The notes under the pieces: generated by a model
Told to the model about the DNA's origin: nothing
Databases searched by the model: none
Seen by the model: the letters and a program-made list of their open reading frames with translations, nothing else
Translations under genes and position numbers: made by a program
Part shown: piece by piece, positions 26,885-35,616 of the stretch
Layout of the letters: every line of letters begins with the position of its first letter
Numbering within the stretch: position 1 is the first letter of the stretch
Assembly: GCA_024685175.1 (NCBI GenBank)
Contig: JAIKWD010000027.1
Span: 62,001-126,000 of the forward strand
DNA: 64,000 nt
Reading direction: 5' to 3'
Origin: Bacteroidales bacterium
GTDB taxonomy: Bacteria > Bacteroidota > Bacteroidia > Bacteroidales > WCHB1-69

Positions 26885-27397
26885 CTACTCGTCTTTATAA
26901 AGAAGATTGTCGTTGAAGGGATCAAGGGTATAGAGCTTTTTCTTGTCGGGAGAAACGAAGAAATAGAAGTCCTTGCGTTCATTATCCTTGACATAGTGTC
27001 CGGTAACCCAAAAGAGAAGCACGCCACTGTCCTTAAGCTCCCCGCTTTCAAGCATATTCTCGAAGTCTTCAAGATTGCGCTCGATCTCATTGATGTATAA
27101 ACTGAGATATTCTAGTTTTTGTCCCCTGTCTTGTTTGGCGGCTTCGTCGTATTGGTTTTGATAGTCAGCGGCCATTTCATTGAGCATGATGATGTTGAGT
27201 TGGGCATAGCTCATTTCGGTGAGCGTGTCCACGGAGTCGACGGTAAGAGAGTCGTAGCCAACGACGCGTTCAGTCTTGAGATATGATTTTGCGAATGCTT
27301 TCATCTCTCGTTTGAGTTTATTGGTAGCATAGTTTTTGCATCCCACAAAGCCAATGGCGATGAATAGTACGACAACAAAAGTGAAATATCTCTTCAT
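26885..27397 (-). CDS. Hypothetical lipoprotein
   Basis: A 170-residue predicted lipoprotein: a hydrophobic leader with lipobox FVGC, then a mostly helical, charged domain (KLKREMKAFAKSYLKTERVVGYDSL) ending in a beta-rich segment (GVLLFWVTGHYV, DFYFFVSPDKKKLYTLDP). I do not recognise the family. The order DUF4831 gene, lipoprotein, radical SAM gene, with gaps of 12 and 3 bases, suggests co-transcription. Confidence 0.7.
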   Translation of the reverse strand: MKRYFTFVVVLFIAIGFVGCKNYATNKLKREMKAFAKSYLKTERVVGYDSLTVDSVDTLTEMSYAQLNIIMLNEMAADYQNQYDEAAKQDRGQKLEYLSLYINEIERNLEDFENMLESGELKDSGVLLFWVTGHYVKDNERKDFYFFVSPDKKKLYTLDPFNDNLLYKDE

Positions 27398-27409
27398 AAG
27401 GCAATGTTG

Positions 27410-28510
27410 TTAGAAAATAAAACCGATCTTTTTGATATCCAAATTGTTTTGCATCTTAGGCAGGGCTTGGATGGGACCAAGTTGTCGTAGTTCCAAGGTG
27501 CCGAAGTTGTGGATACATTTTTGAAGGTGGTTGAGGGTGACAGTGGCGGGTTGTGCCATACGATAGCAATAGCCCGTGCCTTTGTCGGTGGGGACGGCTG
27601 ATGTCTCGAAAGAGTGAGGGAACACAGGACTCACTTGGATGGTATAGAGGTCCTCATCCTTAGCCGATTGGACATCGGAAGAGAATCCCTTTTCGAGATT
27701 TAAAGCGAAGGCGGGTGTCGGACTGTCAGGATTGGGGATGACATAGAAAGTGTATTCCATCTCGTCTTCCAGTACAAGGCCGGTGAAAAGGCTCAAATAG
27801 TTGTTTTCCCATTGTTTGAGTTCCTTTAGCATGATTTGGATGGTTTCGGCGGAGTAGGGGGTCTCCTGTTCTCCGGCGGCTAAAGCGTATTGGTCTTTGC
27901 GGCTCTTGCCGATGGCATCTGCGGCTTCTTTAGCCTGTTGTTCGTTTGTCTTGGACATCGTTTTGGTGCGATTGGAAGGCACTTGCGTGACCACACCGTC
28001 GATGATTTTGGTCTCCACGAAGGCGTCTTCCGTCTGGGTGTAGGTCAGGTCGGCGTAGTTCTTGAAGAAGTCGGACATTGCCTGTGTCTTGGTCTGGTAG
28101 CAAGAGACATTGTTCAGGTCGGGCACGAGTCCTTTTTCGGTGACCATATCGTTGAAAAAGCCGCTTTTGGATTGTTTGGACGAGGGTATGATCAGGTAGG
28201 CGTGGGTGAAATCGGGCACTTCGACGGGTGAGACAGATACCTTTTGCAGCTTATAGTATGTCTTGTTCTCGTTAATTACGTTTGAAAGTCCGAGTAACGA
28301 AGAAGCATAGTCGCTATAGTAGCCCTTATACTCTCTGACTTTGTCGACAGTCACCGTCATTTTGAGGGCGGTGGTAGGCAGGGCGTACCGAACGGTGAAG
28401 CCTTTGACGGTGGCGTTGCTGTCCATCGGCAGCCGGTATACATTGAGTTGGGCGTGGCTAGTGAAGGCAAACAATGTCAATATCAAGAAGTTGAGGATGA
28501 CTTTCTTCAT
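27410..28510 (-). CDS. DUF4831 family secreted protein
   Basis: A 366-residue exported protein with a signal peptide ending at TSHAQ. The pattern after it (GFTVRYALPTTALKMTVTVDKVREYKGYYSDYASSLLG) is typical of DUF4831, a Bacteroidales family of unknown role. The C-terminal half is beta-rich, with a FYVIPNPDSPT strand and a short closing LDIKKIGFIF. It heads the unit with the lipoprotein gene. Confidence 0.72.
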   Translation of the reverse strand: MKKVILNFLILTLFAFTSHAQLNVYRLPMDSNATVKGFTVRYALPTTALKMTVTVDKVREYKGYYSDYASSLLGLSNVINENKTYYKLQKVSVSPVEVPDFTHAYLIIPSSKQSKSGFFNDMVTEKGLVPDLNNVSCYQTKTQAMSDFFKNYADLTYTQTEDAFVETKIIDGVVTQVPSNRTKTMSKTNEQQAKEAADAIGKSRKDQYALAAGEQETPYSAETIQIMLKELKQWENNYLSLFTGLVLEDEMEYTFYVIPNPDSPTPAFALNLEKGFSSDVQSAKDEDLYTIQVSPVFPHSFETSAVPTDKGTGYCYRMAQPATVTLNHLQKCIHNFGTLELRQLGPIQALPKMQNNLDIKKIGFIF

Positions 28511-28541
28511 TTTTTTGATTTGTTTTAAAGTTCGAAAACGA

Positions 28542-29228
28542 TTATCTTCTGTTGCCGAGGATGATCATCAAATAATAGAGTAGGGTGGCGAGGGAGGAGA
28601 GGGCGGCGACGAGGTAGGTGCGGGCGGCCCACTTGAGGGCGTCCTTGGCCTTGTCGGTCTCTTGGCCGCTGGTGATGCCGGTGTTGTCGAGCCAAGCCAC
28701 TGCGCGAGCAGAGGCGTTGTATTCCACGGGCAGCGTGATGAGGGAGAAGAGGGTGGTGAGCGCGAACAGGGCCACGCCTACAATGAGCAGCCATTTGCCA
28801 ATCAGAGGGACAAAGGAGAGTATGATCATACCGGCGAGGAGGATCCACTGGGACCAATTGGCGCCGAATTGTACCATCGGCACCATGTTGGAGCGCATGG
28901 TCAGCCATCGGTAGGCGGTGGCGTGTTGCACGGCGTGTCCGCATTCGTGGGCGGCCACGGCAGCGGCGGCGATGCTGTTGCTGGTGTAGACGCCTTGGCT
29001 CAAGTTGACGGTCTTGTCCTGCGGGTTGTAATGGTCGGTGAGCCGGCCTTGCACGCAGGTTACGCGAACATCGGTGATGCCGTTGTCGCGCAGCATCTTT
29101 TCGGCGACTTCCTTGCCGGTGAGACCGCTGTTAAGTGGTATTTTCGAGTATTTGTCGATGCGGGCGTTGAGCACTTTGCTTACAATGAGGCTCAACACCA
29201 TGAAAACTATAAAGATAATCCAATACAT
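28542..29228 (-). CDS. Zinc metallopeptidase, YugP family
   Basis: A 228-residue membrane protein with an N-terminal helix (residues 2-18) and two or three C-terminal helices. The zinc-protease motif is AAHECGHAVQHA (His94-Glu95-x-x-His98). LNSGLTGKEVAEKML and LTDHYNPQDKTVNLS are family signatures. Substrates are unknown. I chose the ATG at 29228 (MYWII); the open frame runs on to 29678 but that part lies opposite the sigma-54 regulator gene and has no family similarity. Confidence 0.88.
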   Translation of the reverse strand: MYWIIFIVFMVLSLIVSKVLNARIDKYSKIPLNSGLTGKEVAEKMLRDNGITDVRVTCVQGRLTDHYNPQDKTVNLSQGVYTSNSIAAAAVAAHECGHAVQHATAYRWLTMRSNMVPMVQFGANWSQWILLAGMIILSFVPLIGKWLLIVGVALFALTTLFSLITLPVEYNASARAVAWLDNTGITSGQETDKAKDALKWAARTYLVAALSSLATLLYYLMIILGNRR

Positions 29229-29257
29229 AGTTGAGTATCTTGGGGTTATTAGCGGTG

Positions 29258-29286
29258 CAAAAGTATGCTTTTTTTTTGTATTTTTG
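29258..29286. promoter_or_regulatory. Divergent promoters for the metallopeptidase and sigma-54 regulator genes
   Basis: Minus strand: TACTTTTG (29258-29265). Plus strand: TATTTTTG (29279-29286). The two -7 boxes are 13 bases apart, so transcription in the two directions may interfere. Confidence 0.6.
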
Positions 29287-29309
29287 CGCCCTACTAATGA
29301 GAATTGTGT

Positions 29310-30557
29310 ATGAGTGCTAATTTTGATGCGATCAAACGCCGTTTCGATATCATCGGTTTCGACCCGGCTCTGGAGCGGGCGATAGATATCGCTGTTCAGG
29401 TGGCCGCGACAGATCTTTCTATCCTGATCACGGGTGAAAGTGGCGTGGGGAAGGAAAACTTTCCAAAGATCATCCATGAGAATAGCATGCGTAAGCAAGG
29501 TAAGTACATTGCAGTGAATTGTGGAGCCATTCCCGAGGGGACGATGGACTCTGAGCTTTTTGGCCATGAAAAGGGCGCTTTCACGGGAGCAGTCGAGGCC
29601 CGGAAAGGCTATTTTGAGGTGGCTGACGGAGGCACGATATTTCTCGATGAGGTGGCAGACTTGCCATTGGCCACCCAAGTGCGGTTGCTTCGTGTATTGG
29701 AGAATGGCGAATTTATCCGTGTGGGTTCTTCCAAAGTGATGAAGACGAATGTCCGAGTGGTTGCCGCCACCAATGTCAATATCGCGGAGCGCATCGCCAA
29801 CGGTAAATTTCGCGAGGACCTGTTCTATCGACTAAGTTCGGTGGTCATTCATCTTCCGACCTTGCGCGAGCGTAAGGACGACATATATCCCCTTTTTGTG
29901 AAGTTTGCCAGCGACTTTTCCGCCAAGTACCACTGTCCGGCTCTTTCTCTTACCGAAGATGCTATTGAAGAACTCAAGCAATATCGTTGGCCCGGCAATA
30001 TCCGTCAGTTGAAAAATGTCACGGAACAGATCTCTATCTTGGAGAAAAGTCGCGTTATAGATGCCGAAACGCTGCGTCCGTATCTGTCATCGCCTATTCC
30101 ATCCAACTTGCCGGCTTTAGTGCGTACGGAAAACAATAGTCAAGATAACTTTCAGCGTGAAATCATTTTCAAGTTCATCGCTGAACTACAACGCGAGATC
30201 TCTGAGCTCAAGACGGCAGTCAACCATTTGGCCAACGGAGGGTTGCCCAATTCTCCATCAAAGTCTGTGAACGAGTTTCCGCTCAAGGACAACGATTTGG
30301 ATGTTGCTATCTCTACCAAGCCGATGTATCAGCGTTTTCAGGAGGCGCCGAAAGAGGTTTATATGCCTGATACACATTATGATGATTCTTTTATCATTGA
30401 AGACAGCGATCTCTCCCTTGGAACGCTCAACAAAGCGGCCATCATCAAGGCGTTGGAGCGCAACAACAACAACCGAAAGCTGGCTGCCGAAGAGCTGAAG
30501 ATCTCGGAGAGGACGCTCTATAGGAAAATCAAGGAATACAAACTTAACGATAAGTAG
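29310..30557 (+). CDS. Sigma-54-dependent transcriptional activator lacking a receiver domain
   Basis: A 415-residue bacterial enhancer-binding protein. It begins almost directly with the AAA+ domain: Walker A GESGVGK (residues 42-48), the sigma-54-contacting loop GAFTGA (89-94), and Walker B TIFLDEVADLP (Asp113-Glu114). A linker with a coiled-coil stretch (QREIIFKFIAELQREISELKTAVNHL) follows, then a C-terminal Fis-type helix-turn-helix (NNNNRKLAAEELKISERTLYRKI). There is no receiver, GAF or PAS domain, so it must be controlled by level, a partner protein or the linker, as with PspF. I prefer ATG 29310 over the TTG at 29304. lptE follows three bases after the stop. Confidence 0.93.
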   Translation: MSANFDAIKRRFDIIGFDPALERAIDIAVQVAATDLSILITGESGVGKENFPKIIHENSMRKQGKYIAVNCGAIPEGTMDSELFGHEKGAFTGAVEARKGYFEVADGGTIFLDEVADLPLATQVRLLRVLENGEFIRVGSSKVMKTNVRVVAATNVNIAERIANGKFREDLFYRLSSVVIHLPTLRERKDDIYPLFVKFASDFSAKYHCPALSLTEDAIEELKQYRWPGNIRQLKNVTEQISILEKSRVIDAETLRPYLSSPIPSNLPALVRTENNSQDNFQREIIFKFIAELQREISELKTAVNHLANGGLPNSPSKSVNEFPLKDNDLDVAISTKPMYQRFQEAPKEVYMPDTHYDDSFIIEDSDLSLGTLNKAAIIKALERNNNNRKLAAEELKISERTLYRKIKEYKLNDK

Positions 30558-30560
30558 ATT

Positions 30561-31088
30561 ATGGTTCGCCGAGCCTGGTATAGGATTTTTGTCTGTATCA
30601 CTGCTGTTGTGATGAGTGTGGTGTTGTTTTCCGGATGCCGAATGTCGGTGTCTTTGACTGGCGGCACCATTGACTCGCGGGCCAAGACCGTGGCGGTGGC
30701 AACGTTTGCCAATAATGCTTCTTTGGTGAACCCGACATTGAGTCAGTCGTTCACGACGGCCCTGAAAGATAAAATACAAGGTCAGACGCCCCTGACAATA
30801 GTGGGGCGTGACGGTGATTATGAGTTAGATGGGGAGATTGTGGGATATACTATTGCGCCCGTGGCCATCCAGGGCAATGAGACGGCCGCTATGAACCGGC
30901 TAACCATTACGGTACGCGTGCGTTTCACCAACAAGTTTGATGAGAACCAAAATTTCGAGCAGACCTTCTCGCGATATGCCGATTATGCCAGTTCACGGAA
31001 CCTTAGTAGTGTTGAATCCACGTTGGTGACGGAGATCAATGACGCCCTCACGGACGATATCTTTAACAAGGCTTTTGTCAATTGGTAA
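30561..31088 (+). CDS. lptE: LptE-family LPS-assembly lipoprotein
   Basis: A 175-residue lipoprotein with lipobox FSGC and the Bacteroidota LptE pattern SVSLTGGTIDSRAKTVAVATFANNASLVNPTLSQSFTTALKDKI. LptE plugs the LptD barrel in the outer membrane during LPS insertion. The alternating strands after it (YELDGEIVGYTIAPVAIQ, RLTITVRVRFTNKF) match the fold. Together with the OstA-like protein at 11.5-13 kb it belongs to the Lpt pathway. It is coupled to the sigma-54 activator gene. Confidence 0.87.
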   Translation: MVRRAWYRIFVCITAVVMSVVLFSGCRMSVSLTGGTIDSRAKTVAVATFANNASLVNPTLSQSFTTALKDKIQGQTPLTIVGRDGDYELDGEIVGYTIAPVAIQGNETAAMNRLTITVRVRFTNKFDENQNFEQTFSRYADYASSRNLSSVESTLVTEINDALTDDIFNKAFVNW

Positions 31089-31095
31089 AGTTTTG

Positions 31096-31103
31096 TATTT
31101 TTG
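31096..31103 (+). promoter_or_regulatory. -7 box upstream of the TPR-like gene
   Basis: TATTTTTG, 21 bases before the ATG at 31125 and immediately after the lptE stop, so the following gene can be transcribed separately. Confidence 0.6.
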
Positions 31104-31124
31104 CATCCTTTTTAAAATATTGTA

Positions 31125-31754
31125 ATGGAGAAAGTTTTCTTTAACGATTTTGTGGAGGTCTCGGAGGCGGAGCGAGCGCAGGACAAGTTGACGGAGCTTC
31201 AAAAACGATATCCGGCCTCGCCGTTGGTTAATGCATTCTGTTTGCGTTTGTTGCCTGCCCGCGCGCAGGCCAAACACCGCGCCCGTATGCTTCTGACCTT
31301 GCCGAATATTCTCCGATACAATGCCCTGGCCATTGAATATGCTCCTGTGGTGCAAGCGGCAAAGGCCAAGCCGGCACCTTCCCGCATCGAAACCCGTGTT
31401 CCAGTGGAAGATGGAACCCCTCTTCATCCTGTTTTCGTCAAGCATCCCGCGGAAGACCATGACAATAAGCAAGCCCTTATAGACCAGCTTATTGAAAAAT
31501 TTTCCAAGGACGCTCCTAAAATCATGTACTCCCCTGAAAACCATGATGCGGACGCCAACTATGGAGAGGAAAGTCTGGAAGAGGATCCCAACATCGTAAG
31601 TGAAACGTTGGCAGCCATATACGCAGAACAAGGCTATGCTCAAAAAGCCATTCAGATGTATGAAATTTTAAGGTTGCATTTTCCAGAAAAAAGTTGTTAT
31701 TTTGCAGCCCAAATTGAAAAACTGCAAAAAAATCTATCGGAAGAAGAAAATTAA
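31125..31754 (+). CDS. Bacteroidota-specific TPR-like protein next to secG
   Basis: A 209-residue cytoplasmic protein without a signal peptide. Only the C-terminus is strongly patterned: [29 protein letters not shown], a single TPR-like helical pair ending in [12 protein letters not shown]. The middle is a Pro/Ala-rich linker. The function is unknown. Its place between lptE and secG suggests an envelope-export connection, but that is inference from context. Confidence 0.75.
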   Translation: MEKVFFNDFVEVSEAERAQDKLTELQKRYPASPLVNAFCLRLLPARAQAKHRARMLLTLPNILRYNALAIEYAPVVQAAKAKPAPSRIETRVPVEDGTPLHPVFVKHPAEDHDNKQALIDQLIEKFSKDAPKIMYSPENHDADANYGEESLEEDPNIVSETLAAIYAEQGYAQKAIQMYEILRLHFPEKSCYFAAQIEKLQKNLSEEEN

Positions 31755-31790
31755 CATAATAATAATCAATAAATAAAAAAAAAGAAACAA

Positions 31791-32096
31791 ATGTTCACAC
31801 TTTGCGTTGTATTAATCATCTTGGCCTGTTTCGTTTTGGCCTTCGTTATATTGATTCAAAACTCCAAGGGTGGTGGTTTGGCCTCCAACTTCGCCTCTTC
31901 CAACCAGATCATGGGTGTTCGTAAGACTGCCGATGTTTTGGAGAAGACCACTTGGGGCATTGCCGCTTTCATTATGGTGCTCTGTTTCGTTTGCGCTTTC
32001 CTCTCCAAGAACGAGGTTAAGTCGCTCAGACCGGAACAAGCTCCTGTCGAGCAAACGGCTAACACAGGTGATTCCCAGTCCCAGACACAAGAGTAG
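31791..32096 (+). CDS. secG: Preprotein translocase subunit SecG
   Basis: A 101-residue inner-membrane protein with two transmembrane helices (about residues 2-22 and 56-76). Between them is the conserved ILIQNSKGGGLASNFASSNQIMGVRKTADVLEKTTW loop characteristic of SecG, which assists SecYEG-SecA transport. The tail is polar, rich in Gln, Thr and Ser. A terminator follows 23 bases after the stop. Confidence 0.92.
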   Translation: MFTLCVVLIILACFVLAFVILIQNSKGGGLASNFASSNQIMGVRKTADVLEKTTWGIAAFIMVLCFVCAFLSKNEVKSLRPEQAPVEQTANTGDSQSQTQE

Positions 32097-32119
32097 TCTT
32101 TACTTTTATGGGCAAATAG

Positions 32120-32160
32120 GACATACAACACTGCATGGTGCTGTGTGTCTTTTAGTTTTA
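32120..32160 (+). terminator. Terminator after secG
   Basis: GACATACAACAC (32120-32131) pairs with GTGCTGTGTGTC (32138-32149) over 12 positions with one mismatch, then TTTTAGTTTT. Confidence 0.85.
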
Positions 32161-32180
32161 TGAATAATTATTATTAAGAT

Positions 32181-33662
32181 ATGAATATTAAGCACGAAAA
32201 CGTTCCCGGTCAGTTGCAAGAAGTGACGATCGAAATCAACAAGGAAGACTATGCGGCCGAGTTGGATGCCGCGCTGAAGAAACAAAGACGTACCGCCCAA
32301 GTTCCCGGTTTCCGTCCGGGCAATGTTCCCATGGGCATGATCAAAAAAATGTATGAGAAAACTCTCTTGGTTCAGGAAGTTGACAACATCGTGAACCGTG
32401 AGATGGACAAATTCATGAAGGACAATGAGGTGAAGTACATCTTTGAACCTCTTCCAGTGGAAAGCAAGTCCCGTGTGAATTTCGAGGAGCCCGACCAGTT
32501 CGTGTTTGTTTATGAATATGCTCTTGCTCCCGAGGTTAAGCTTGACTATGCCAAGTTGCCCAAGGTAGTGGACTTCACGATTGTACCGAGCGATGAAGAA
32601 CGCAATGCTTTCATCAACCAGCTTCGCGAGCGTCACGGTGACTATGTGACCCCTGAAACTGTTGAAGCAACCGACAGCTTGTCTCTTCAATACGGCGACG
32701 ACAAAGAGGGCTTCTTTTTCATGCGCGACCTCACCGAGGCTGCCCAGAAAAAATTCATCGGCAAGAAGAAAGACGATGCCATCACTATCGGTCTGCGCAA
32801 GGCCTTCGCTTCTGAGTTTGCGCTTGCCCGTTTTCTCAAACTTGAGCAAAAAGATCTGGAAGCAGAGAACGAATACAAGTACAAGGTCACTATTAAGCAC
32901 ATAGGTCGTATCGTGCCTGCTGAACTGAATGCTGACTTTTTCAAGAAAGCATATCCGGATGGCAACATCAAGAATGAGAAAGAACTCAATGCGGAGGCTG
33001 ACAAGGTCGTAACTGCCCAATATCAACCCGAGCTTGACCGTCAGTTTATGAACGATGCTATCGAGATGCTGATCGACAATGTCAAGGTCGACCTGCCCGA
33101 CGATTTCATCAAGCGCTACATCCTCCTCACCCAGAAGGATATGACCGCCGAGACGTTGGAAGAGAAATACAATGATTACAAGCGTGCTTTCCAATGGCAG
33201 ATTCTCGAAGGCAAAATCGTGGAAGGCAGCGACATCAAGGTCGAGATGGAAGACGTGAAGAATTATTTCCGTGATTATTTCATCAAGAATTACTTTGGCA
33301 ACTTCGCCGCCGACAGCGTTAAGGACCGTGTGGAGGAGCTGGTCAACCAAGCTATGACCAACAAGGAGAACGTGAAGGGTGTCTACGATCTGCTCTTCGA
33401 CGAGAAGCTGACTGCACTCTTGCGCTCCAAACTTAACATCGACCACAAGAAGGGTGATGCCAAGGCATTCGTGGATATGCTGACTGCCCGTGCCGACAAG
33501 TCCAAAGCTCCGGCCAAGGCCAAGAAGACCACTACGAAAAAGAAGGCAGAGCCTAAAGAGGAAGTGAAAGAAGACGCCAAGGAAGAAAAACCGAAGGCTA
33601 AGAAGGCTCCTGCAAAGAAAGCTCCGGCCAAGGCGACGAAAGAGGCCAAAACAACAAAATAA
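32181..33662 (+). CDS. tig: Trigger factor with a Lys/Ala/Pro-rich C-terminal tail
   Basis: A 493-residue ribosome-associated chaperone. The N-terminal ribosome-binding domain carries [19 protein letters not shown] (about residues 40-60), matching the GFRxGxxP signature. The middle region is where the PPIase domain would be but no FKBP signature is visible, as in many Bacteroidota. A helical C-terminal domain follows. From about residue 437 there is an unusual tail of alternating Lys, Ala, Pro and Glu ([17 protein letters not shown]), resembling histone H1 or other nucleic-acid-binding tails. It starts the tig-clpP-clpX unit. Confidence 0.93.
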   Translation: MNIKHENVPGQLQEVTIEINKEDYAAELDAALKKQRRTAQVPGFRPGNVPMGMIKKMYEKTLLVQEVDNIVNREMDKFMKDNEVKYIFEPLPVESKSRVNFEEPDQFVFVYEYALAPEVKLDYAKLPKVVDFTIVPSDEERNAFINQLRERHGDYVTPETVEATDSLSLQYGDDKEGFFFMRDLTEAAQKKFIGKKKDDAITIGLRKAFASEFALARFLKLEQKDLEAENEYKYKVTIKHIGRIVPAELNADFFKKAYPDGNIKNEKELNAEADKVVTAQYQPELDRQFMNDAIEMLIDNVKVDLPDDFIKRYILLTQKDMTAETLEEKYNDYKRAFQWQILEGKIVEGSDIKVEMEDVKNYFRDYFIKNYFGNFAADSVKDRVEELVNQAMTNKENVKGVYDLLFDEKLTALLRSKLNIDHKKGDAKAFVDMLTARADKSKAPAKAKKTTTKKKAEPKEEVKEDAKEEKPKAKKAPAKKAPAKATKEAKTTK

Positions 33663-33669
33663 TAGCATT

Positions 33670-34350
33670 ATGATTTTAAAAGACGAATTCCGCAATTACG
33701 CACTGAAGCAGCATGGCATCAGCAGTCTGAAGATGGACCGCTATGCATCCATGACGCGCAATTACATAACGCCTTACATCATTGAAGAGCGTCCGATGAA
33801 CATCACCCAATTGGATGTGTTCTCCCGCTTGATGAAGGATCGTATCATCTTTTTGGGCGTGCCCATTGACGATGATGTGGCCAACATCATCCAAGCGCAG
33901 TTGCTTTTCCTGGAATCCCAGGATCCCGACCGGGACATCCAGATCTATTTGAACAGTCCTGGTGGTATGGTTCACGCAGGTTTGGGCATCTACGACACGA
34001 TGCAGTACCTGAAACCTGATGTCTCCACCATCTGTACGGGTATGGCCGCTTCCATGGCCGCCGTGCTCCTCTGTGCCGGCGCCAAGGGCAAGCGTTTTGC
34101 CCTGCCGCACTCCCGCGTGATGATTCACCAGCCCATGGGTGGCGCACAAGGTCAGGCTTCCGACATCGAAATCGAAGCCCAGGAGATTATGAAACTCAAG
34201 AAGGAACTCTATGAGATCATCGCCAACCATACGGGCAAGGATTACGAACAGATTTGGAACGACTGTGACCGCGACCATTGGATGATCGCCTCCGAAGCCA
34301 AAGAATATGGTCTTATCGACCAAGTGCTCTCCAACGATCGTAGACAATAA
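33670..34350 (+). CDS. clpP: ClpP, serine protease subunit
   Basis: A 226-residue tetradecameric protease subunit. The catalytic triad is Ser128 in GMAASMAAV, His153 in [13 protein letters not shown] and Asp198 in [10 protein letters not shown]. The N-terminus is longer than in E. coli (about 30 residues before PYIIEE), as usual in Bacteroidota. It works with ClpX (next gene, overlapping by one base) and ClpC (16848-19367). tmRNA-tagged proteins are likely substrates. Confidence 0.97.
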   Translation: MILKDEFRNYALKQHGISSLKMDRYASMTRNYITPYIIEERPMNITQLDVFSRLMKDRIIFLGVPIDDDVANIIQAQLLFLESQDPDRDIQIYLNSPGGMVHAGLGIYDTMQYLKPDVSTICTGMAASMAAVLLCAGAKGKRFALPHSRVMIHQPMGGAQGQASDIEIEAQEIMKLKKELYEIIANHTGKDYEQIWNDCDRDHWMIASEAKEYGLIDQVLSNDRRQ

Positions 34351-35582
34351 TGGCCAAAGTTAACAAACAAGAGAGAACCTGCAGTTTCTGTGGGCGCTAT
34401 ATACCTGAAGACCAGTTCCTTATAACTGGTCTTTCTGGTTCTATATGCGAAGATTGCATTTCCACCATCGACGATATTGTGCGCGATGTCCACGCTCACG
34501 ATAAGGCCAAGAAGCGTGAAGCCCTCCACATCAACGTGCTGAAACCGCACGAGATCAAGAAGCGTCTCGATGACTATGTGATTGGTCAGGAGGAGGCGAA
34601 GAAAGTGCTGTCGGTGGCGGTCTATAACCACTACAAGCGCATTCTGCAGCCCGACGACAACGAGGTGGAGATCGAAAAGTCGAACATTTTGCTGATCGGC
34701 GAGACGGGCACGGGCAAGACGTTGCTAGCGCGCACCATCGCCAAGATGCTGGACGTGCCGTTCTGCATCGCCGACGCCACCGTGTTCACGCAGGCGGGTT
34801 ACGTGGGAGAGGACGTGGAGTCCATCCTTACCCGTCTATTGCAGGCTTCCGACTACGATGTAGACAAGGCCGAATACGGCATTGTCTTCATCGACGAGAT
34901 CGACAAGATTGCCCGCAAGGGCTCCGAGAACCCGTCCATCACGCGTGATGTGTCGGGCGAGGGCGTGCAGCAGTCGCTGCTCAAACTCTTGGAGGGCTCC
35001 ATCGTCAACGTGCCGCCGCAAGGCGGACGCAAGCATCCGGAACAGGAGTTCATCAAGGTCAACACACAGAACATCCTCTTCATCGGCAGTGGCGCATTCA
35101 ACAATCTTGAGCAGATTATCGGCGAACGGATGAATACCAATGCCATCGGCTACAACAAGAAGAATCGTGCCATTGACAAGAACAATATGTTGCAGTATGT
35201 CTCAGCGCAGGACATCAAGCAGTTCGGCTTGATTCCCGAGTTGTGTGGCCGTTTTCCGGTCATTACCTCCCTTAATCCGTTGGATGCCAGTGCGCTGAAG
35301 CAGATTCTCACCCAACCCAAGAACGCCTTGGTGAAGCAATATGTGAAACTCTTCGAGATGGACGGCATCAAGTTGTCCTTTGACGAGGCGGCTTTGGACT
35401 ATATCGTGGGCAAGGCCGTGGAGTTGAAACTCGGCGCCCGTGGCTTGCGCGCCATTGTGGAGAAGATTATGACCGATGCGATGTACGACTTCCCCAGTTC
35501 CGCCAAGAAGAAAATTGCCGTGACGGAGGCGTATGCCCGCGAACACTTCGAGAAGTCAATATTTTCCTTTTTAGATAAATAA
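34350..35582 (+). CDS. clpX: ClpX, AAA+ unfoldase
   Basis: A 410-residue hexameric unfoldase. The N-terminal C4 zinc-binding domain uses Cys11, Cys14, Cys33 and Cys36. The AAA+ domain has Walker A GETGTGKT (117-124), Walker [12 protein letters not shown] and a pore loop in the AGYVGED segment. The [14 protein letters not shown] sensor segment and a C-terminal [14 protein letters not shown] complete it. The start overlaps the clpP stop by one base. The expected ClpP loop is replaced by a different local sequence near residue 265 ([12 protein letters not shown]), which is IGF-like in position. Confidence 0.96.
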   Translation: MAKVNKQERTCSFCGRYIPEDQFLITGLSGSICEDCISTIDDIVRDVHAHDKAKKREALHINVLKPHEIKKRLDDYVIGQEEAKKVLSVAVYNHYKRILQPDDNEVEIEKSNILLIGETGTGKTLLARTIAKMLDVPFCIADATVFTQAGYVGEDVESILTRLLQASDYDVDKAEYGIVFIDEIDKIARKGSENPSITRDVSGEGVQQSLLKLLEGSIVNVPPQGGRKHPEQEFIKVNTQNILFIGSGAFNNLEQIIGERMNTNAIGYNKKNRAIDKNNMLQYVSAQDIKQFGLIPELCGRFPVITSLNPLDASALKQILTQPKNALVKQYVKLFEMDGIKLSFDEAALDYIVGKAVELKLGARGLRAIVEKIMTDAMYDFPSSAKKKIAVTEAYAREHFEKSIFSFLDK

Positions 35583-35615
35583 AAAAAAAGGCCCGCAGGA
35601 TGCGGGCCTTTTTTT
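35581..35615. terminator. Bidirectional terminator between clpX and htpG
   Basis: GGCCCGCA and TGCGGGCC form an 8-bp stem with a 3-base loop, flanked by nine A and seven T residues, serving both convergent genes. Confidence 0.94.
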
Positions 35616-35616
35616 G

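Noticed and set aside
29229..29678. Upstream extension of the YugP metallopeptidase frame
   Set aside because: It lies opposite the sigma-54 activator gene and has no similarity to the family; the normal N-terminus is at 29228.
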